A stretch of DNA of 62,274 nucleotides, taken from the NCBI GenBank assembly GCA_021793675.1, contig JAJYSG010000006.1, positions 1 through 62,274 of the forward strand, given 5' to 3'. The first letter of the stretch is position 1. Each line of letters starts with the position of its first letter. The notes under the pieces were generated by a model, which was not told the origin of the DNA, ran no database searches, and worked only from the letters and a program-made list of their open reading frames with translations. Positions 16,171-24,759 of this stretch are shown in pieces. This stretch comes from Actinomycetes bacterium. GTDB taxonomy: Bacteria > Actinomycetota > Actinomycetes > Actinomycetales > Cellulomonadaceae. A program made the translations under genes and the position numbers.

Positions 16171-16590
16171 TCATCGCTCGTCCTCGCGTCGCCGCCCGGC
16201 GACCTCGTCGAGCACCACCTGCTCGGCGCGCAGCTCGGCGGCTCGCTCCCGCTCCTCGTGGTGCTCCTCGAGCAGCTCGACGGCGCGCTCCTCCTGCCGT
16301 GCGTGCGACCACGCGTCGCGCCGCTCGGCCGCCACCGATCGAGCCGCCTGCAGCCGCTCGGTGTCCTCGACGAGCAACGACGACAGGCTCAGCCGGCTCG
16401 CCGCCGCCGCGAGGAAGGAAGCGCTGTCCACGCCGTCGGGCAGGCCGGCCCCGGACAGCCGCTCGGCGGTCACCCGGGCACGCCGCTGCGCCGCCGCCGC
16501 CTCGCGCTCCGCCGCGCCGAGCAGTGCCGCGGCGGTGTCCTCCCGCAGCCCGCGCAGCCGCAGCAGGCCGGCCAGCCCGAAACGGTTCAT
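16171..16590 (-). CDS. fliJ: Flagellar export chaperone-escort protein FliJ
   Basis: The 139-residue product is almost entirely helical and charged, starting MNRFGLAGLLRLRGLREDTAA, typical of the coiled-coil FliJ that sits in the centre of the FliI ATPase ring. The identification rests on length, coiled-coil composition and its place directly after fliI. The ATG overlaps the fliI stop by four bases. Confidence 0.85.
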   Translation of the reverse strand: MNRFGLAGLLRLRGLREDTAAALLGAAEREAAAAQRRARVTAERLSGAGLPDGVDSASFLAAAASRLSLSSLLVEDTERLQAARSVAAERRDAWSHARQEERAVELLEEHHEERERAAELRAEQVVLDEVAGRRREDER

Positions 16591-17897
16591 GCGTGCACCC
16601 CCGCGTCGAGCAGCTGCACCAGCTCGGCCAGCCGGGCCCACGAGCGGTCCGCGGGCGCCCGCTCATCCATCGCCTGGCGCAGGAACGCGTCGATCGCGCC
16701 CGCGTGCGCGAGCGCGGTGTCGACGAGCGGGTTCGAGCCCGCCACGTAGGCACCGACGTCGACGAGGTCGGCCACCTCCGCGCGGGCCGCCAGGACGGAG
16801 CGCAGCCGCTGCGCGAGGGCCGCCTGCTCGCGGCCGACGACGCGGCCGGCGACGCGGCTGATGGAGCCGAGCACGTCGATCGAGGGAAAGTGGCCGGCGA
16901 CCGCGAGCCGGCGCTGCAGCACCACGTGGCCGTCGAGGATCGACCGCGCCGCGTCGGCGATCGGCTCGTTGTGGTCGTCGCCGTCCACCAGCACCGTGTA
17001 CAGACCGGTCACGGAGCCGGTCGGGCCGGTGCCGGCGCGCTCCAGCAGGCGGGCGAGCAGGGCGAACGTGCTCGGCGGGTAGCCGCGCGTCGCGGGCGGC
17101 TCGCCCACCGAGAGCCCCACCTCGCGCTGCGCCATCGCGACGCGCGTCAGCGAGTCCATCATGAGCACCGCGTGCGCGCCGGTGTCGCGCAGGTGCTCGG
17201 CGATGCGGGTCGCCACGAACGCCGACCGCAGCCGGACCAGCGGCGGTGCGTCCGACGTGGCGACGACGACCACCGAGCGGGCCAGCCCCTCCGGCCCGAG
17301 GTCGTCCTCGAGGAACTCGCGCACCTCGCGGCCACGCTCGCCGACGAGCGCGATGACCGAGACCTCCGCCTGCGTGCCGCGGGCGATCATCGACAGCAAC
17401 GAGGACTTGCCGACCCCGGACCCGGCGAACAGCCCCATCCGCTGCCCTCGACCCACCGTGACCAGCGTGTCGAGCGCCCGGACGCCGAGGTCGAGCGGCG
17501 TGTCCACGCGCGCCCGCTGCAGCGGGTGCGGGGCCCGGTTGTCCACGTCCACCCAGGCCTCGGCGCGCACCGGACCCTTGCCGTCGATCGGCCGGCCGAG
17601 CCCGTCCAGCACGCGCCCGAGCAGCCCGGGCCCGACCGGCACCCGCAGCGCGTCGCCCACGGGCCGCACCGGCATCCCGGCGCGCAGGCCCTCGGCGGCG
17701 TCCAGCGGCATGCAGCGCGCCGTGCCGGACGCGGTCGCGACCACCTCGCCCCGCGCCCCGCCCCCGATGTCGACGAGCGCGCCGATCGGCAGGTCGAGGC
17801 CGGCGACCTCGACAGACAGCCCGACGACGGACCGGACGCGGCCCACCCGCTGCGGGCAGGCCGCCGCCAGCACCCGGTCCCAGGTCGCGGTGGTCAC
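16587..17897 (-). CDS. fliI: Flagellum-specific export ATPase FliI
   Basis: FliI is the hexameric ATPase of the export apparatus, related to F1-beta. Walker A is AGSGVGKS (residues 158-165), Walker B is AVLMMDSLTR, and the family stretches GYPPSTFALLARLLERAG and GHFPSIDVLGSISRV are present. The product has 436 residues. It starts with GTG and overlaps fliH by four bases. Confidence 0.97.
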   Translation of the reverse strand: MTTATWDRVLAAACPQRVGRVRSVVGLSVEVAGLDLPIGALVDIGGGARGEVVATASGTARCMPLDAAEGLRAGMPVRPVGDALRVPVGPGLLGRVLDGLGRPIDGKGPVRAEAWVDVDNRAPHPLQRARVDTPLDLGVRALDTLVTVGRGQRMGLFAGSGVGKSSLLSMIARGTQAEVSVIALVGERGREVREFLEDDLGPEGLARSVVVVATSDAPPLVRLRSAFVATRIAEHLRDTGAHAVLMMDSLTRVAMAQREVGLSVGEPPATRGYPPSTFALLARLLERAGTGPTGSVTGLYTVLVDGDDHNEPIADAARSILDGHVVLQRRLAVAGHFPSIDVLGSISRVAGRVVGREQAALAQRLRSVLAARAEVADLVDVGAYVAGSNPLVDTALAHAGAIDAFLRQAMDERAPADRSWARLAELVQLLDAGVHA

Positions 17898-18523
17898 GAC
17901 GCCCCCTCCAGCGCCGCGCGCGCCCGGCGCAGCGCCTCGTCGATGCGACCGTCCAGCCAGCCGTCCGCATGGGTGGCGAACGCCTCGCCGCGTCCCAGCG
18001 ACGGGTCGGCGACGAGCGACACGCCGGCCGGCAGCGGCGCCGTGCCGGCCACCAGCTCGAGGTCCTGCGGGTGGAGGCGCACCGTGACCTCGTCGGCCAG
18101 CTCCGCAGCCGCTCGCACCCGGGCGAGCGCGGCGCGCGCCGCGGCCTGCTCGTCGGCCAGGTCGACGGCGAGCACCGCGCCCGCCAGGGCGATCGCCGCC
18201 TCGTGCAGCGCGGCCTCGACCTCGGTCAGCAGCGGCAGCGCCCGAGCCTGCGCCGCGCGCGCCGCGGCCGCCAGCACGGCCAGGGCCGCCTCGGTGCGCT
18301 CGTCGGCCCGGTGTGCGGCCAGCTCGCGCTCGTGGGCCGCGCGGCGCCGGGCCGTCTCGGCGACCCGGGCGGCGGCGCGGGCGCCGGCGGTGAAGCCGGC
18401 GGCGAACCCGGCGGCCCGGGCGGACTCCCGGTCGGTGCCGATGGGCAGCACGTCGGCCCGCCCGCCGTCGAGCGACCCCAGCAGGGGCGGGAAGTGCGCC
18501 GGGACCACCTCGGGGTCACGCAA
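17894..18523 (-). CDS. fliH: Flagellar assembly protein FliH
   Basis: FliH tethers FliI to the C-ring. This 209-residue protein has a central, alanine- and arginine-rich coiled coil (residues 35-100) with AAGFAAGFTAGARAAARV-type spacing, and a C-terminal domain with VRLHPQDLELV and VADPSLGRGEAFATHADGWLDGRIDEAL, which fits the FliH/YscL family. The chosen start is TTG, eight bases inside the end of fliG. A GTG five codons later is the alternative. Confidence 0.88.
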   Translation of the reverse strand: MRDPEVVPAHFPPLLGSLDGGRADVLPIGTDRESARAAGFAAGFTAGARAAARVAETARRRAAHERELAAHRADERTEAALAVLAAAARAAQARALPLLTEVEAALHEAAIALAGAVLAVDLADEQAAARAALARVRAAAELADEVTVRLHPQDLELVAGTAPLPAGVSLVADPSLGRGEAFATHADGWLDGRIDEALRRARAALEGAS

Positions 18524-19523
18524 CGTACTCGTCCTCCCCGTCGCGGCGGATGGTGATCTGGCCGGACTCCTCGAGCCGGCGGATCACCTGGACGATCGAC
18601 GCGCGGGCGTCCTCGACCTGCGACAGCCGCACCGGCCCGAGCAGCTCGATCTCCTCGACGAGGTTCTCCCGGGCCCGCTCCGAGACGTTGCGCATGACGA
18701 CGTCGCGCACCGGCTCCGGCGAGCCCTTGAGGGCCAGCGCCAGCACCGAGGTCTCCACCTGCCGCAGCACCAGCTGCATGGCGCGGTCCTCGAGCAGCAC
18801 GATGTCCGCGAACACGAACATCCGGCTGCGGATCTCCTCCGCGAGCTCCTCGTCGCGCTCCGCCAGCCCCTCGAGGATCGCCTTCTCCGTCGCCGGGTCG
18901 GCCCGGTTGATGATCTCGACGAGCGGCTGCACGCCGCCGACGCTGGCCAGCTCGCGCGGCGCCAGCACCGCGGACGCCTTGCGCTGCAGGCTCTCGGCGA
19001 CCACCTGCACGAGGTCCGGCGAGGCCCGCTCCATGAGCGCGATGCGGTGCGCGATCGCCGCCTGGTCCTCGGGCGGCAGGCCCGCCAGCACCATCGACGC
19101 CTGCTCCGGGCGGAGGTGGGCCAGCACCAGCGCCACGGTCTGCGGGTGCTCACCGGACAGCAGCGACACGATCTGGCGAGCGTCCACCTGCTGCAGGAAG
19201 TCGAACGGCTGGCCGGCGAGCACCGCCTCGAGCCGGCCCATCATCTCGGCCGCCCGCTCCTCGCCGAGCGACGCCACCAGCAGCTTCTCGGCGAGCGCCG
19301 AGCCGCCGCCGACGCCCACCCCGAGGGTCAACGCGGACCAGAACTCGTCGACCACCTCGTCGGCCAGGCCCTGGTCCACGTGCTCGAGGCGCACGATCTC
19401 GGCCGTCAGCTCCTCGATCTCGAACTCGTCGAGCCGCTGCAGCACGCGCGCGGCCCGGTCCCGACCGAGCTGGAGCAGCAGCAGCGCGGCCTTCTGGGCG
19501 CCCGTCAGCACGGCGGTGGTCAT
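18516..19523 (-). CDS. fliG: Flagellar motor switch protein FliG
   Basis: FliG is the torque-bearing rotor protein. The 335-residue product has all three domains. The N-terminus is TGAQKAALLLLQLGRDRAARVL, the middle domain contains EHPQTVALVLAHLRPEQASMVL, and the C-terminal torque helix region reads RMFVFADIVLLEDRAMQLVLRQV. The ATG overlaps the fliF stop by four bases. Confidence 0.97.
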   Translation of the reverse strand: MTTAVLTGAQKAALLLLQLGRDRAARVLQRLDEFEIEELTAEIVRLEHVDQGLADEVVDEFWSALTLGVGVGGGSALAEKLLVASLGEERAAEMMGRLEAVLAGQPFDFLQQVDARQIVSLLSGEHPQTVALVLAHLRPEQASMVLAGLPPEDQAAIAHRIALMERASPDLVQVVAESLQRKASAVLAPRELASVGGVQPLVEIINRADPATEKAILEGLAERDEELAEEIRSRMFVFADIVLLEDRAMQLVLRQVETSVLALALKGSPEPVRDVVMRNVSERARENLVEEIELLGPVRLSQVEDARASIVQVIRRLEESGQITIRRDGEDEYVA

Positions 19524-21124
19524 CGGCGGTTGCCCCCGGTCGGCGCCGTCATCCACAGCCGCAGCAGGTCCGCGATCTCGTTCGGCTGCTCGTCGGCCAT
19601 CGCCTCGATCTCCCGGCGACGGGCGAGCAGCGGGTTGTCCTCGGGCTGCGGCGCGGGCGCGGGCAGCAGCCCCGGCACGCCGTCGGCGCCTTCGAGCAGC
19701 GCGCGCTCGTGCGCCGAGCGCGCCGCCTCGAGCTCGCCGAGGTCGAGCGCCTCGCGGCGGGCGCGGCGCGACCGCCGGCCGCCGAGCACCAGGAGCAGCA
19801 CGAGCAGCAGCAGCACCGCGCCCCCGATGCCGGCCTTGAGGTACAGCGCGTTGCGGACGGCCGCCTTCTGCTGCACGTCGGCCTGCGCCAGCGCCTGCTG
19901 GGCCTGGTCCTGCCGCGCGGTGTCGAACGCCATCCGCTGCACCGACAGCGTGTCCCCGCGGTTCGTGTCGATGCCGGCGGCGGCCGAGATCGCGGCGGTC
20001 AGCGCGGTCATGTCGAGGTTCTTCGCCGCGGTGGCGTCGACGGCCACCGAGACGGACTGCTTCGTCACCCCGCCCGGACCGGACGTGACGACCTGCGTCT
20101 CCTTGTCGACGGGGTTGCTGACGTCGGCGCTCGTCGAGCTGTAAGTGCCGGTGCCGCCGGTGCCGTTGGGCACGGAGATGTTGTCCGGTCCGAGCACCCC
20201 GGTCGACGAGGAGCCGCTGCCGGTGTACTGCTCGGTCTTCGTCGAGGACGCCAGGGGGGGCGTGCTCGGCGTCGGCGCGGAGTACTTCTCGGTGGTGGTC
20301 TGACTCGAGTCCTCGTTGAGCTGGGCGGTGACCGTGACGGCGGACTTGCCGGGGCCGACGAGCGGGTCGAGGAGGTTCGCCACGGCCTGGCGCACCTTCG
20401 ACTCGTAGTCCGTCGCCTGCTGGGAGGCGAGCGCGCCACCCGCGGTGCCGCTGCCGACCGCCGACAGCACCTGCCCGGACGAGTCGATGACCGCGACGTC
20501 GGCCGGCTTCATCTTCTGGATGCCCGCGGAGACCAGGTGCACGATCGCCTGCACCTGGTCGGTCGTCAGCGTCACGCCCGGCCGGGTCCGCACGAAGACC
20601 GAGGCCGTCGGGTCGGCCTGCTGGGAGACGAAGACGCTCTCCTGCGGCAGCGCGAGCTTGACCGTCGCGGCCTGCACGCCGTCGATCGACTCGACGGTCT
20701 TGGCGAGCTCGCCCTCGGTGGCCCGCTGGTACGCGGTCTGCTGCTGGAAGTCGGAGGCCGTCACCGGCAGGCTGTCGAGCAGCGAGTAGCCGGCGCCGTC
20801 GGTGTTCGCCGGCAGGCCCGCGGCCGCCATCGCGATGCGCTCGGAGTAGAGCTTGGCCTGCGGCACGAGGATCGTCCCGCCGCCGTCGGCGAGCTGGTAG
20901 CTGACGCCGTCCTTGGTCAGCTGGGTGACGATCGCGGAGGCGTCGGTGCCGGACAGCCCGGAGAACAGCGGGCTCATCGTCGGCCGGCCGAGCCATCCGG
21001 CGAGCGCCACCGCGGCGACCGCGACGGCGGCGACGGCGACGAGCAGGAACGTCCGCTGGACGAGGGAGAACTGGCGGACCGCGGCGGTGAGGCGGTCGAT
21101 GGCGGTTCGCACCTGGGCGGGCAT
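19520..21124 (-). CDS. fliF: Flagellar MS-ring protein FliF
   Basis: FliF forms the membrane ring on which the whole motor is built. There are two membrane helices (about residues 24-44 and 430-450). Between them lie ring-building domains with ALPQESVFVSQQADPTASVFV and QVQAIVHLVSAGIQKMKPADVAVID. The cytoplasmic tail that binds FliG ends the protein (QPNEIADLLRLWM). It has 534 residues and overlaps fliE by one base. Confidence 0.97.
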   Translation of the reverse strand: MPAQVRTAIDRLTAAVRQFSLVQRTFLLVAVAAVAVAAVALAGWLGRPTMSPLFSGLSGTDASAIVTQLTKDGVSYQLADGGGTILVPQAKLYSERIAMAAAGLPANTDGAGYSLLDSLPVTASDFQQQTAYQRATEGELAKTVESIDGVQAATVKLALPQESVFVSQQADPTASVFVRTRPGVTLTTDQVQAIVHLVSAGIQKMKPADVAVIDSSGQVLSAVGSGTAGGALASQQATDYESKVRQAVANLLDPLVGPGKSAVTVTAQLNEDSSQTTTEKYSAPTPSTPPLASSTKTEQYTGSGSSSTGVLGPDNISVPNGTGGTGTYSSTSADVSNPVDKETQVVTSGPGGVTKQSVSVAVDATAAKNLDMTALTAAISAAAGIDTNRGDTLSVQRMAFDTARQDQAQQALAQADVQQKAAVRNALYLKAGIGGAVLLLLVLLLVLGGRRSRRARREALDLGELEAARSAHERALLEGADGVPGLLPAPAPQPEDNPLLARRREIEAMADEQPNEIADLLRLWMTAPTGGNRR

Positions 21125-21426
21125 CAGGCCTGCATCCTCATGATCTCGTCGAACGCGTTGACCGCCTGGTTGCGCACGGCGGCCGTCAGCTCGATGGCCA
21201 GCGACGCCTGCGCGGCGGCGATGGTGTAGTCGTGGACGTCGGTGAGCTGGCCGGTGACGGCCTGGACGGCCAGGCCGTCGGCGGTGGACTGCATCTGCTG
21301 CAGCTGGTCCACCCCGGACAGGACGGAGCCGAATCCGGTGCCCGACGACGGCGTGGTGGCCTGCGTCGGCAGGGACGGCAGGGTGGGTGCGACGCCGGTG
21401 ACCCCGGCGACGGCGGCGACGCTCAC
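21124..21426 (-). CDS. fliE: Flagellar hook-basal body protein FliE
   Basis: The 100-residue product ends with the FliE signature VTGQLTDVHDYTIAAAQASLAIELTAAVRNQAVNAFDEIMRM (given here as key words DVHDYTIAA and AFDEIMRM). FliE joins the MS-ring to the rod. The GTG start overlaps the flgC stop by four bases and its stop overlaps fliF. Confidence 0.94.
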   Translation of the reverse strand: MSVAAVAGVTGVAPTLPSLPTQATTPSSGTGFGSVLSGVDQLQQMQSTADGLAVQAVTGQLTDVHDYTIAAAQASLAIELTAAVRNQAVNAFDEIMRMQA

Positions 21427-21821
21427 AGGTTCTGCCCGATCTTCAGTGCGGACTCGTAGGCGTCCTTCGCCCGGTCGACCACGGCGGCGTTCGCCTGGTA
21501 GCCGCGCTGCGCCATGATCAGCTGGACCATCTGGCTGGACATGTCGACGTCGGGGTAGCGCACGTTGCCCTGCGCGTCCGCCAGCGGGTTGTCGGGCTCG
21601 TAGACCACCCGCCCGGTGGCGTTGCCCGACGTCACCGCGCCGGCCACCTGCACGCCGCCACCCGACATCTCGCTCGCCACGATGTACTTCGCCTCGTAGG
21701 CCGGCTGGGACGTGGAGCGTGCGGTGTCGATGTTGGCGAGGTTGTCGCTCACGGCGTCGAGCCACTTGCGGTCGACGGTCATCCCGCTCGCCGCGATCCC
21801 GAGTGTTCCGAAGGTGGTCAT
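21423..21821 (-). CDS. flgC: Flagellar proximal rod protein FlgC
   Basis: The protein has 132 residues, with the rod signature IAASGMTVDRKWLDAVSDNLANIDT at the start and the C-terminal MVQLIMAQRGYQANAAVVDRAKDAYESAL. FlgC is part of the proximal rod with FlgB. The ATG shares one base with the flgB stop. Family length is about 135, so it is complete. Confidence 0.95.
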   Translation of the reverse strand: MTTFGTLGIAASGMTVDRKWLDAVSDNLANIDTARSTSQPAYEAKYIVASEMSGGGVQVAGAVTSGNATGRVVYEPDNPLADAQGNVRYPDVDMSSQMVQLIMAQRGYQANAAVVDRAKDAYESALKIGQNL

Positions 21822-22168
21822 CAGGCCGTCCTCATCGCCGCGCGGATCTGGGAGAAGTCGGCCGAGACGGCTTGCGTGGCGAGCTCGTAGCGCAGGTTCG
21901 TGTCGACGTTGGACAGCGTCTCCGTGTCGAGGTTGACGTTGTTGCCGTCCGTGCGCGTGGGCTCGAGCGAGCGGGACACCGTCGGCGTGACGGCACCGCT
22001 GCCGTGGGAGACCGCCTGCGCCAGGGCGTCCTCGAACTGGACCCGCTGGGCGTGGTAGCCGGGGGTCTGCAGGTTCGCCACGTTGTCCGCGATCGCACGC
22101 TGGCGCTCGGCCAGCCCGTCCAGCGCGCTGCGCAGCGCCACGCTGGACACGGAGTCGAAGACGCCCAT
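21821..22168 (-). CDS. flgB: Flagellar proximal rod protein FlgB
   Basis: The protein has 115 residues with the rod signature LRSALDGLAERQRAIADNVANLQTPGYHAQRVQFEDAL. FlgB is a proximal rod subunit and the first gene of the longest operon here (flgB to the M15 peptidase). The ATG has a GTAGGAGT ribosome site. A sigma-28 promoter lies 77 bases upstream, and the leader holds two GGA-loop hairpins. Confidence 0.95.
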   Translation of the reverse strand: MGVFDSVSSVALRSALDGLAERQRAIADNVANLQTPGYHAQRVQFEDALAQAVSHGSGAVTPTVSRSLEPTRTDGNNVNLDTETLSNVDTNLRYELATQAVSADFSQIRAAMRTA

Positions 22169-22202
22169 CGGGGCACACTCCTACCGACGTCGAAAGCAAG
22201 TC

Positions 22203-22217
22203 GGCCGATCCGTGGCC
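22203..22217 (-). promoter_or_regulatory. GGA-loop hairpin in the flgB leader (possible CsrA site)
   Basis: The transcript reads GGCC-ACGGAUC-GGCC. A four-base-pair GC stem presents the loop ACGGAUC, which fits the ANGGAU core preferred by CsrA. Confidence 0.42.
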
Positions 22218-22223
22218 CAGGGC

Positions 22224-22238
22224 GAGCAATCCCTGCTC
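22224..22238 (-). promoter_or_regulatory. 5'-terminal GGA hairpin of the flgB transcript
   Basis: GAGCA and UGCUC form a five-base-pair stem around GGGAU. The predicted transcription start falls on the first base of this hairpin. It may protect the 5' end or bind CsrA. Confidence 0.38.
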
Positions 22239-22245
22239 GGCCCGC

Positions 22246-22272
22246 CCATCGGACGGCGTCCCGGCTTCCTGA
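22246..22272 (-). promoter_or_regulatory. Sigma-28-type promoter of the flgB operon
   Basis: The transcript strand reads TCAG-N15-TCCGATGG. The predicted start is near base 22238. The operon behind it runs about 10 kb to base 12005 with hardly any gap. Confidence 0.68.
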
Positions 22273-22407
22273 GCCGTTGTGCGCACCTCACCGGCGCTAT
22301 CACCCGATGGGACGAGGCCAATCCGGACAACGCCTGACACTCCGGCCGTCGGGACGCCCGCCCGGCGTCACCCCGGCGGCGTGGCGAGGACGACGACGGC
22401 CCGGGAC

Positions 22408-22430
22408 GGCCGGCCGCGTCACGGCCGGCC
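22408..22430 (-). terminator. Hairpin after the fliD-fliS operon
   Basis: Two copies of GGCCGGCC form an eight-base-pair stem with a seven-base loop, starting two bases after the stop of the preceding gene. There is no T-run, as is common in actinobacteria. It could be a terminator for fliD-fliS-orf. Confidence 0.4.
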
Positions 22431-22432
22431 CG

Positions 22433-22756
22433 TCAGCCGTCGACGTCCACGTAGACCGGCGGGTGCAGGCGCGTCGGGGCCAGCGTGGCCAGCGCACGGC
22501 GCTGCCGCCGCCCGCGCACCATGGCCGCCGCCAGCTGCTCCGCCACGGTGAGCTGGCGCGCCAGCAGGGCGCGGGCCCGTTCCTCGAGCGTGGCCGGCAG
22601 CGGACCGAGCCCCTCGGGGGGCGTCCAGGGCGCCGCGGGCGCGGGGGCAGGCCGGTGGGCGTCCGCCAGCAGCTCCTCGGCCTCGCGGACGGCCATCTCC
22701 ATGTCGTCGAGGGCCGCCACCCAGGCGCCCTCCCAGGCCAGGCTCGTCGTCGCCAT
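22433..22756 (-). CDS. Uncharacterised protein in the fliT position
   Basis: I do not recognise this 107-residue protein by sequence. It is mostly helical and charged (AALDDMEMAVREAEELLADA, then LEERARALLARQLTVAEQLAAAMVRGRRQRRAL), with a proline/alanine stretch between. It lies seven bases after fliS, where FliT-type export chaperones usually sit, and its size and helical make-up would suit such a role. The start MATTSLAWEG is the one closest to the fliS stop. The upstream extension would overlap fliS. Confidence 0.65.
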   Translation of the reverse strand: MATTSLAWEGAWVAALDDMEMAVREAEELLADAHRPAPAPAAPWTPPEGLGPLPATLEERARALLARQLTVAEQLAAAMVRGRRQRRALATLAPTRLHPPVYVDVDG

Positions 22757-22763
22757 GGCGGTC

Positions 22764-23183
22764 TCAGGCCACACCGAGCACGCCGGCGAGCGCTTCCGCA
22801 CCCGGCTCGGCGCTGTGGCCCACCTCGTCCGCGGCCTCGTGCCACGCCAGGGCCAGCGGTTCCAGCAGCCCCCGGCACGACGCCACCCGCGCCACGTCAC
22901 CGGTGGCCCCGGCCTCGAAGAGCTCCCGCAGCACGAAGGCGTAGATCGACATCAGGGCGCCCGCGCCGTCCCACGCATGCACGTCGAGCATGCCGATGAG
23001 CTCGCCGACGATCTCCTCGGCGTGCCCGACGAACGGCGCCGCGGTGGCCCGGTCGCCGTCCTGCAGCGCGTTCCCGGCGCGCGTCAGGTCGAGGACCAGC
23101 CGGTCGAACAGCATGGTGAGCAGCCGCGGTGGGCTCGCCGTCGCGATCGCGTCGGCCAGGTAGCGGGAGCGGGCGTCGTCCAC
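22764..23183 (-). CDS. fliS: Flagellin export chaperone FliS
   Basis: FliS binds flagellin before export. The 139-residue product shows the family pattern YLADAIATASPPRLLTMLFDRLVLDLTRA, followed by GELIGMLD and YAFVLRELFEA. The GTG start has a GGAAGG ribosome site seven bases upstream and follows fliD by 14 bases. In Bacillus FliS also helps FliW-CsrA regulation, which is relevant to this locus. Confidence 0.93.
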   Translation of the reverse strand: MDDARSRYLADAIATASPPRLLTMLFDRLVLDLTRAGNALQDGDRATAAPFVGHAEEIVGELIGMLDVHAWDGAGALMSIYAFVLRELFEAGATGDVARVASCRGLLEPLALAWHEAADEVGHSAEPGAEALAGVLGVA

Positions 23184-23197
23184 GAGGGTGCCTTCCG

Positions 23198-24619
23198 TCA
23201 GGAGGACTTCACGGAGCTCGACGAGCTCGAGGTGCTCGTCGTCGACAGCGACCCGAGCACCGAGGTGAGGTAGGAGGACTGCGACTGCAGCTGCGACAGC
23301 GACGTCTCCATCGCGGAGTACTGCTGCTCGAGCGACTGCTGGCGCAGCTGCAGCTGGACGGCCCAGTCGGAGATCTGGTTGCCGAGGTCCTGCACGGTGC
23401 TCTGCTGCAGCGCGATGTTGGACGTGAGGAGCCCCTGGGTGGGGTCCGAGTACGTGGTGGCCACCGACTGCACGCGCTGCGCGATCGCGCTGACGACCGC
23501 CTGGGTCTGTACCGGGTCGGCCTGGAGCGAGGCCGCGAACGCCTTCTGGTCGAACGTGAAGGTGCCGTCGCTGTTGACGACGATGCCCACCGACGAGGGC
23601 GAGACGAGCTCTCCGTTGTACGTCACCGCGCCCGCGCCCGCGTCCGAGACGGCGTTCTGCAGGAACATCACGTCGCTCTCGTTGCCGAGGATCCCCGGCG
23701 TCATGTTCGTCGTCCCGTCGGCGGCCGTCGTCGTCGTCGACGCGGTCTGGCTCGTGATCTCGCCCAGCACCAGGTTGAGCTGCCCGACGAGGTCCGAGCC
23801 GAGCTTCGTCAGCGCGGTGTCGTCGCGCGACGTGGAGACGGTGACGTTCGACGTCGTCGGCTGGCTCACCGTGAAGGTGAGCCCGGGCAGCACGCCCGTG
23901 AACGTGTTGGTGGCCGAGGTGACGGTCGACGCGGCCGACGTGCCGTCCGGGTTCGTCGCGCCCGGCCACAGCGTGATCTGCGCGTCGCGGGCGGCGACCG
24001 CCGAGACGACGCCCGTCGTCACCATCGTCCCGGTGCCGTCGTTGGCCGTGACGGAGGTCTGGAACGCGCCGGCGGCCCCGGAGGTCTTGGCGGTGAGCTG
24101 CAGCTGGTAGCCGCCGCTGACCTGGACGGCCACCGCGTTGACGCCGGCCGCGGACCCGTTGATGGCCTGCGCGATGGCGTCCGCCGACGTCAGACCGTTG
24201 GTGGACACCGTCGTCGTGGCGTTGTTGGCCCCGGTGAACGTCATGCTGCCGTTGCCCAGCAGCAGGTCGGCGACGGACGTGCTCGACACGAGCGACACCT
24301 GGGTCTGCGCGGTCTGGTTGACCGCGAACGTGATGGCGGCCGGGTCGCCGGTGGAGGTCGCGGTCGCGGTGACCGAGGAGTCCGACGAGGACGCGGTGAG
24401 CGCCTGCCAGCTCGAGGCGGTGGCCGCCGTGGTGGCGGCGTCGCCGAGCGAGCCGACCTTGGTGTTGAGCGACTGCAGCGCGGTGATGAGGTTCTGGGTG
24501 GCCGTCTGCTTCTGCTGCAGCAGCTGCTGGGGCTGCGACTCGATCTGCATCAGCTGGCTGATGATGCTCGTCGTGTCCAGGCCGCTGACCAGACCGCTGA
24601 TGCTCTGCGTCCCTGACAT
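23198..24619 (-). CDS. fliD: Flagellar filament cap protein FliD
   Basis: FliD caps the filament and guides flagellin folding. The N-terminal motif SISGLVSGLDTTSIISQLMQIE is diagnostic, and the C-terminal coiled coil includes QLQLRQQSLEQQYSAMETSLSQLQSQSSYL. The 473-residue length is normal. The serine/threonine-rich tail is not conserved. It starts with ATG and GGAGGAACG upstream. No sigma-28 site was found before it; a terminator pair of fliC lies upstream. Confidence 0.95.
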   Translation of the reverse strand: MSGTQSISGLVSGLDTTSIISQLMQIESQPQQLLQQKQTATQNLITALQSLNTKVGSLGDAATTAATASSWQALTASSSDSSVTATATSTGDPAAITFAVNQTAQTQVSLVSSTSVADLLLGNGSMTFTGANNATTTVSTNGLTSADAIAQAINGSAAGVNAVAVQVSGGYQLQLTAKTSGAAGAFQTSVTANDGTGTMVTTGVVSAVAARDAQITLWPGATNPDGTSAASTVTSATNTFTGVLPGLTFTVSQPTTSNVTVSTSRDDTALTKLGSDLVGQLNLVLGEITSQTASTTTTAADGTTNMTPGILGNESDVMFLQNAVSDAGAGAVTYNGELVSPSSVGIVVNSDGTFTFDQKAFAASLQADPVQTQAVVSAIAQRVQSVATTYSDPTQGLLTSNIALQQSTVQDLGNQISDWAVQLQLRQQSLEQQYSAMETSLSQLQSQSSYLTSVLGSLSTTSTSSSSSSVKSS

Positions 24620-24670
24620 CTCGTTCCTCCCGGGGTCACGCTGCGGCCGGCGGCTGCCGGGTGGTGCTGG

Positions 24671-24709
24671 GGCACCGGCGGCGCGCGGGGACGGCGCGCC
24701 GCCGGTGCC
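24671..24709 (-). terminator. Strong hairpin between fliC and fliD
   Basis: A perfect 16-base-pair stem (GGCACCGGCGGCGCGC and its complement) surrounds a seven-base loop. It lies 82 bases after the fliC stop and 52 before fliD. Confidence 0.7.
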
Positions 24710-24759
24710 AGGCCCAGGGCTCCGACTGGGTGGGGTCGGGGTTGCTGCCCAGGGATGTC

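Noticed and set aside
14874-20144. Very long plus-strand open frame (1756 codons) opposite fliK to fliF
   Set aside because: It is antisense to well-recognised flagellar genes and its translation is arginine/alanine/proline-rich without any domain. Long antisense frames are expected at this GC content.
22288-22310. CCCGATGG on the plus strand upstream of flgB
   Set aside because: The only TCAC upstream is 11, not 15, bases away and no plus-strand gene follows.
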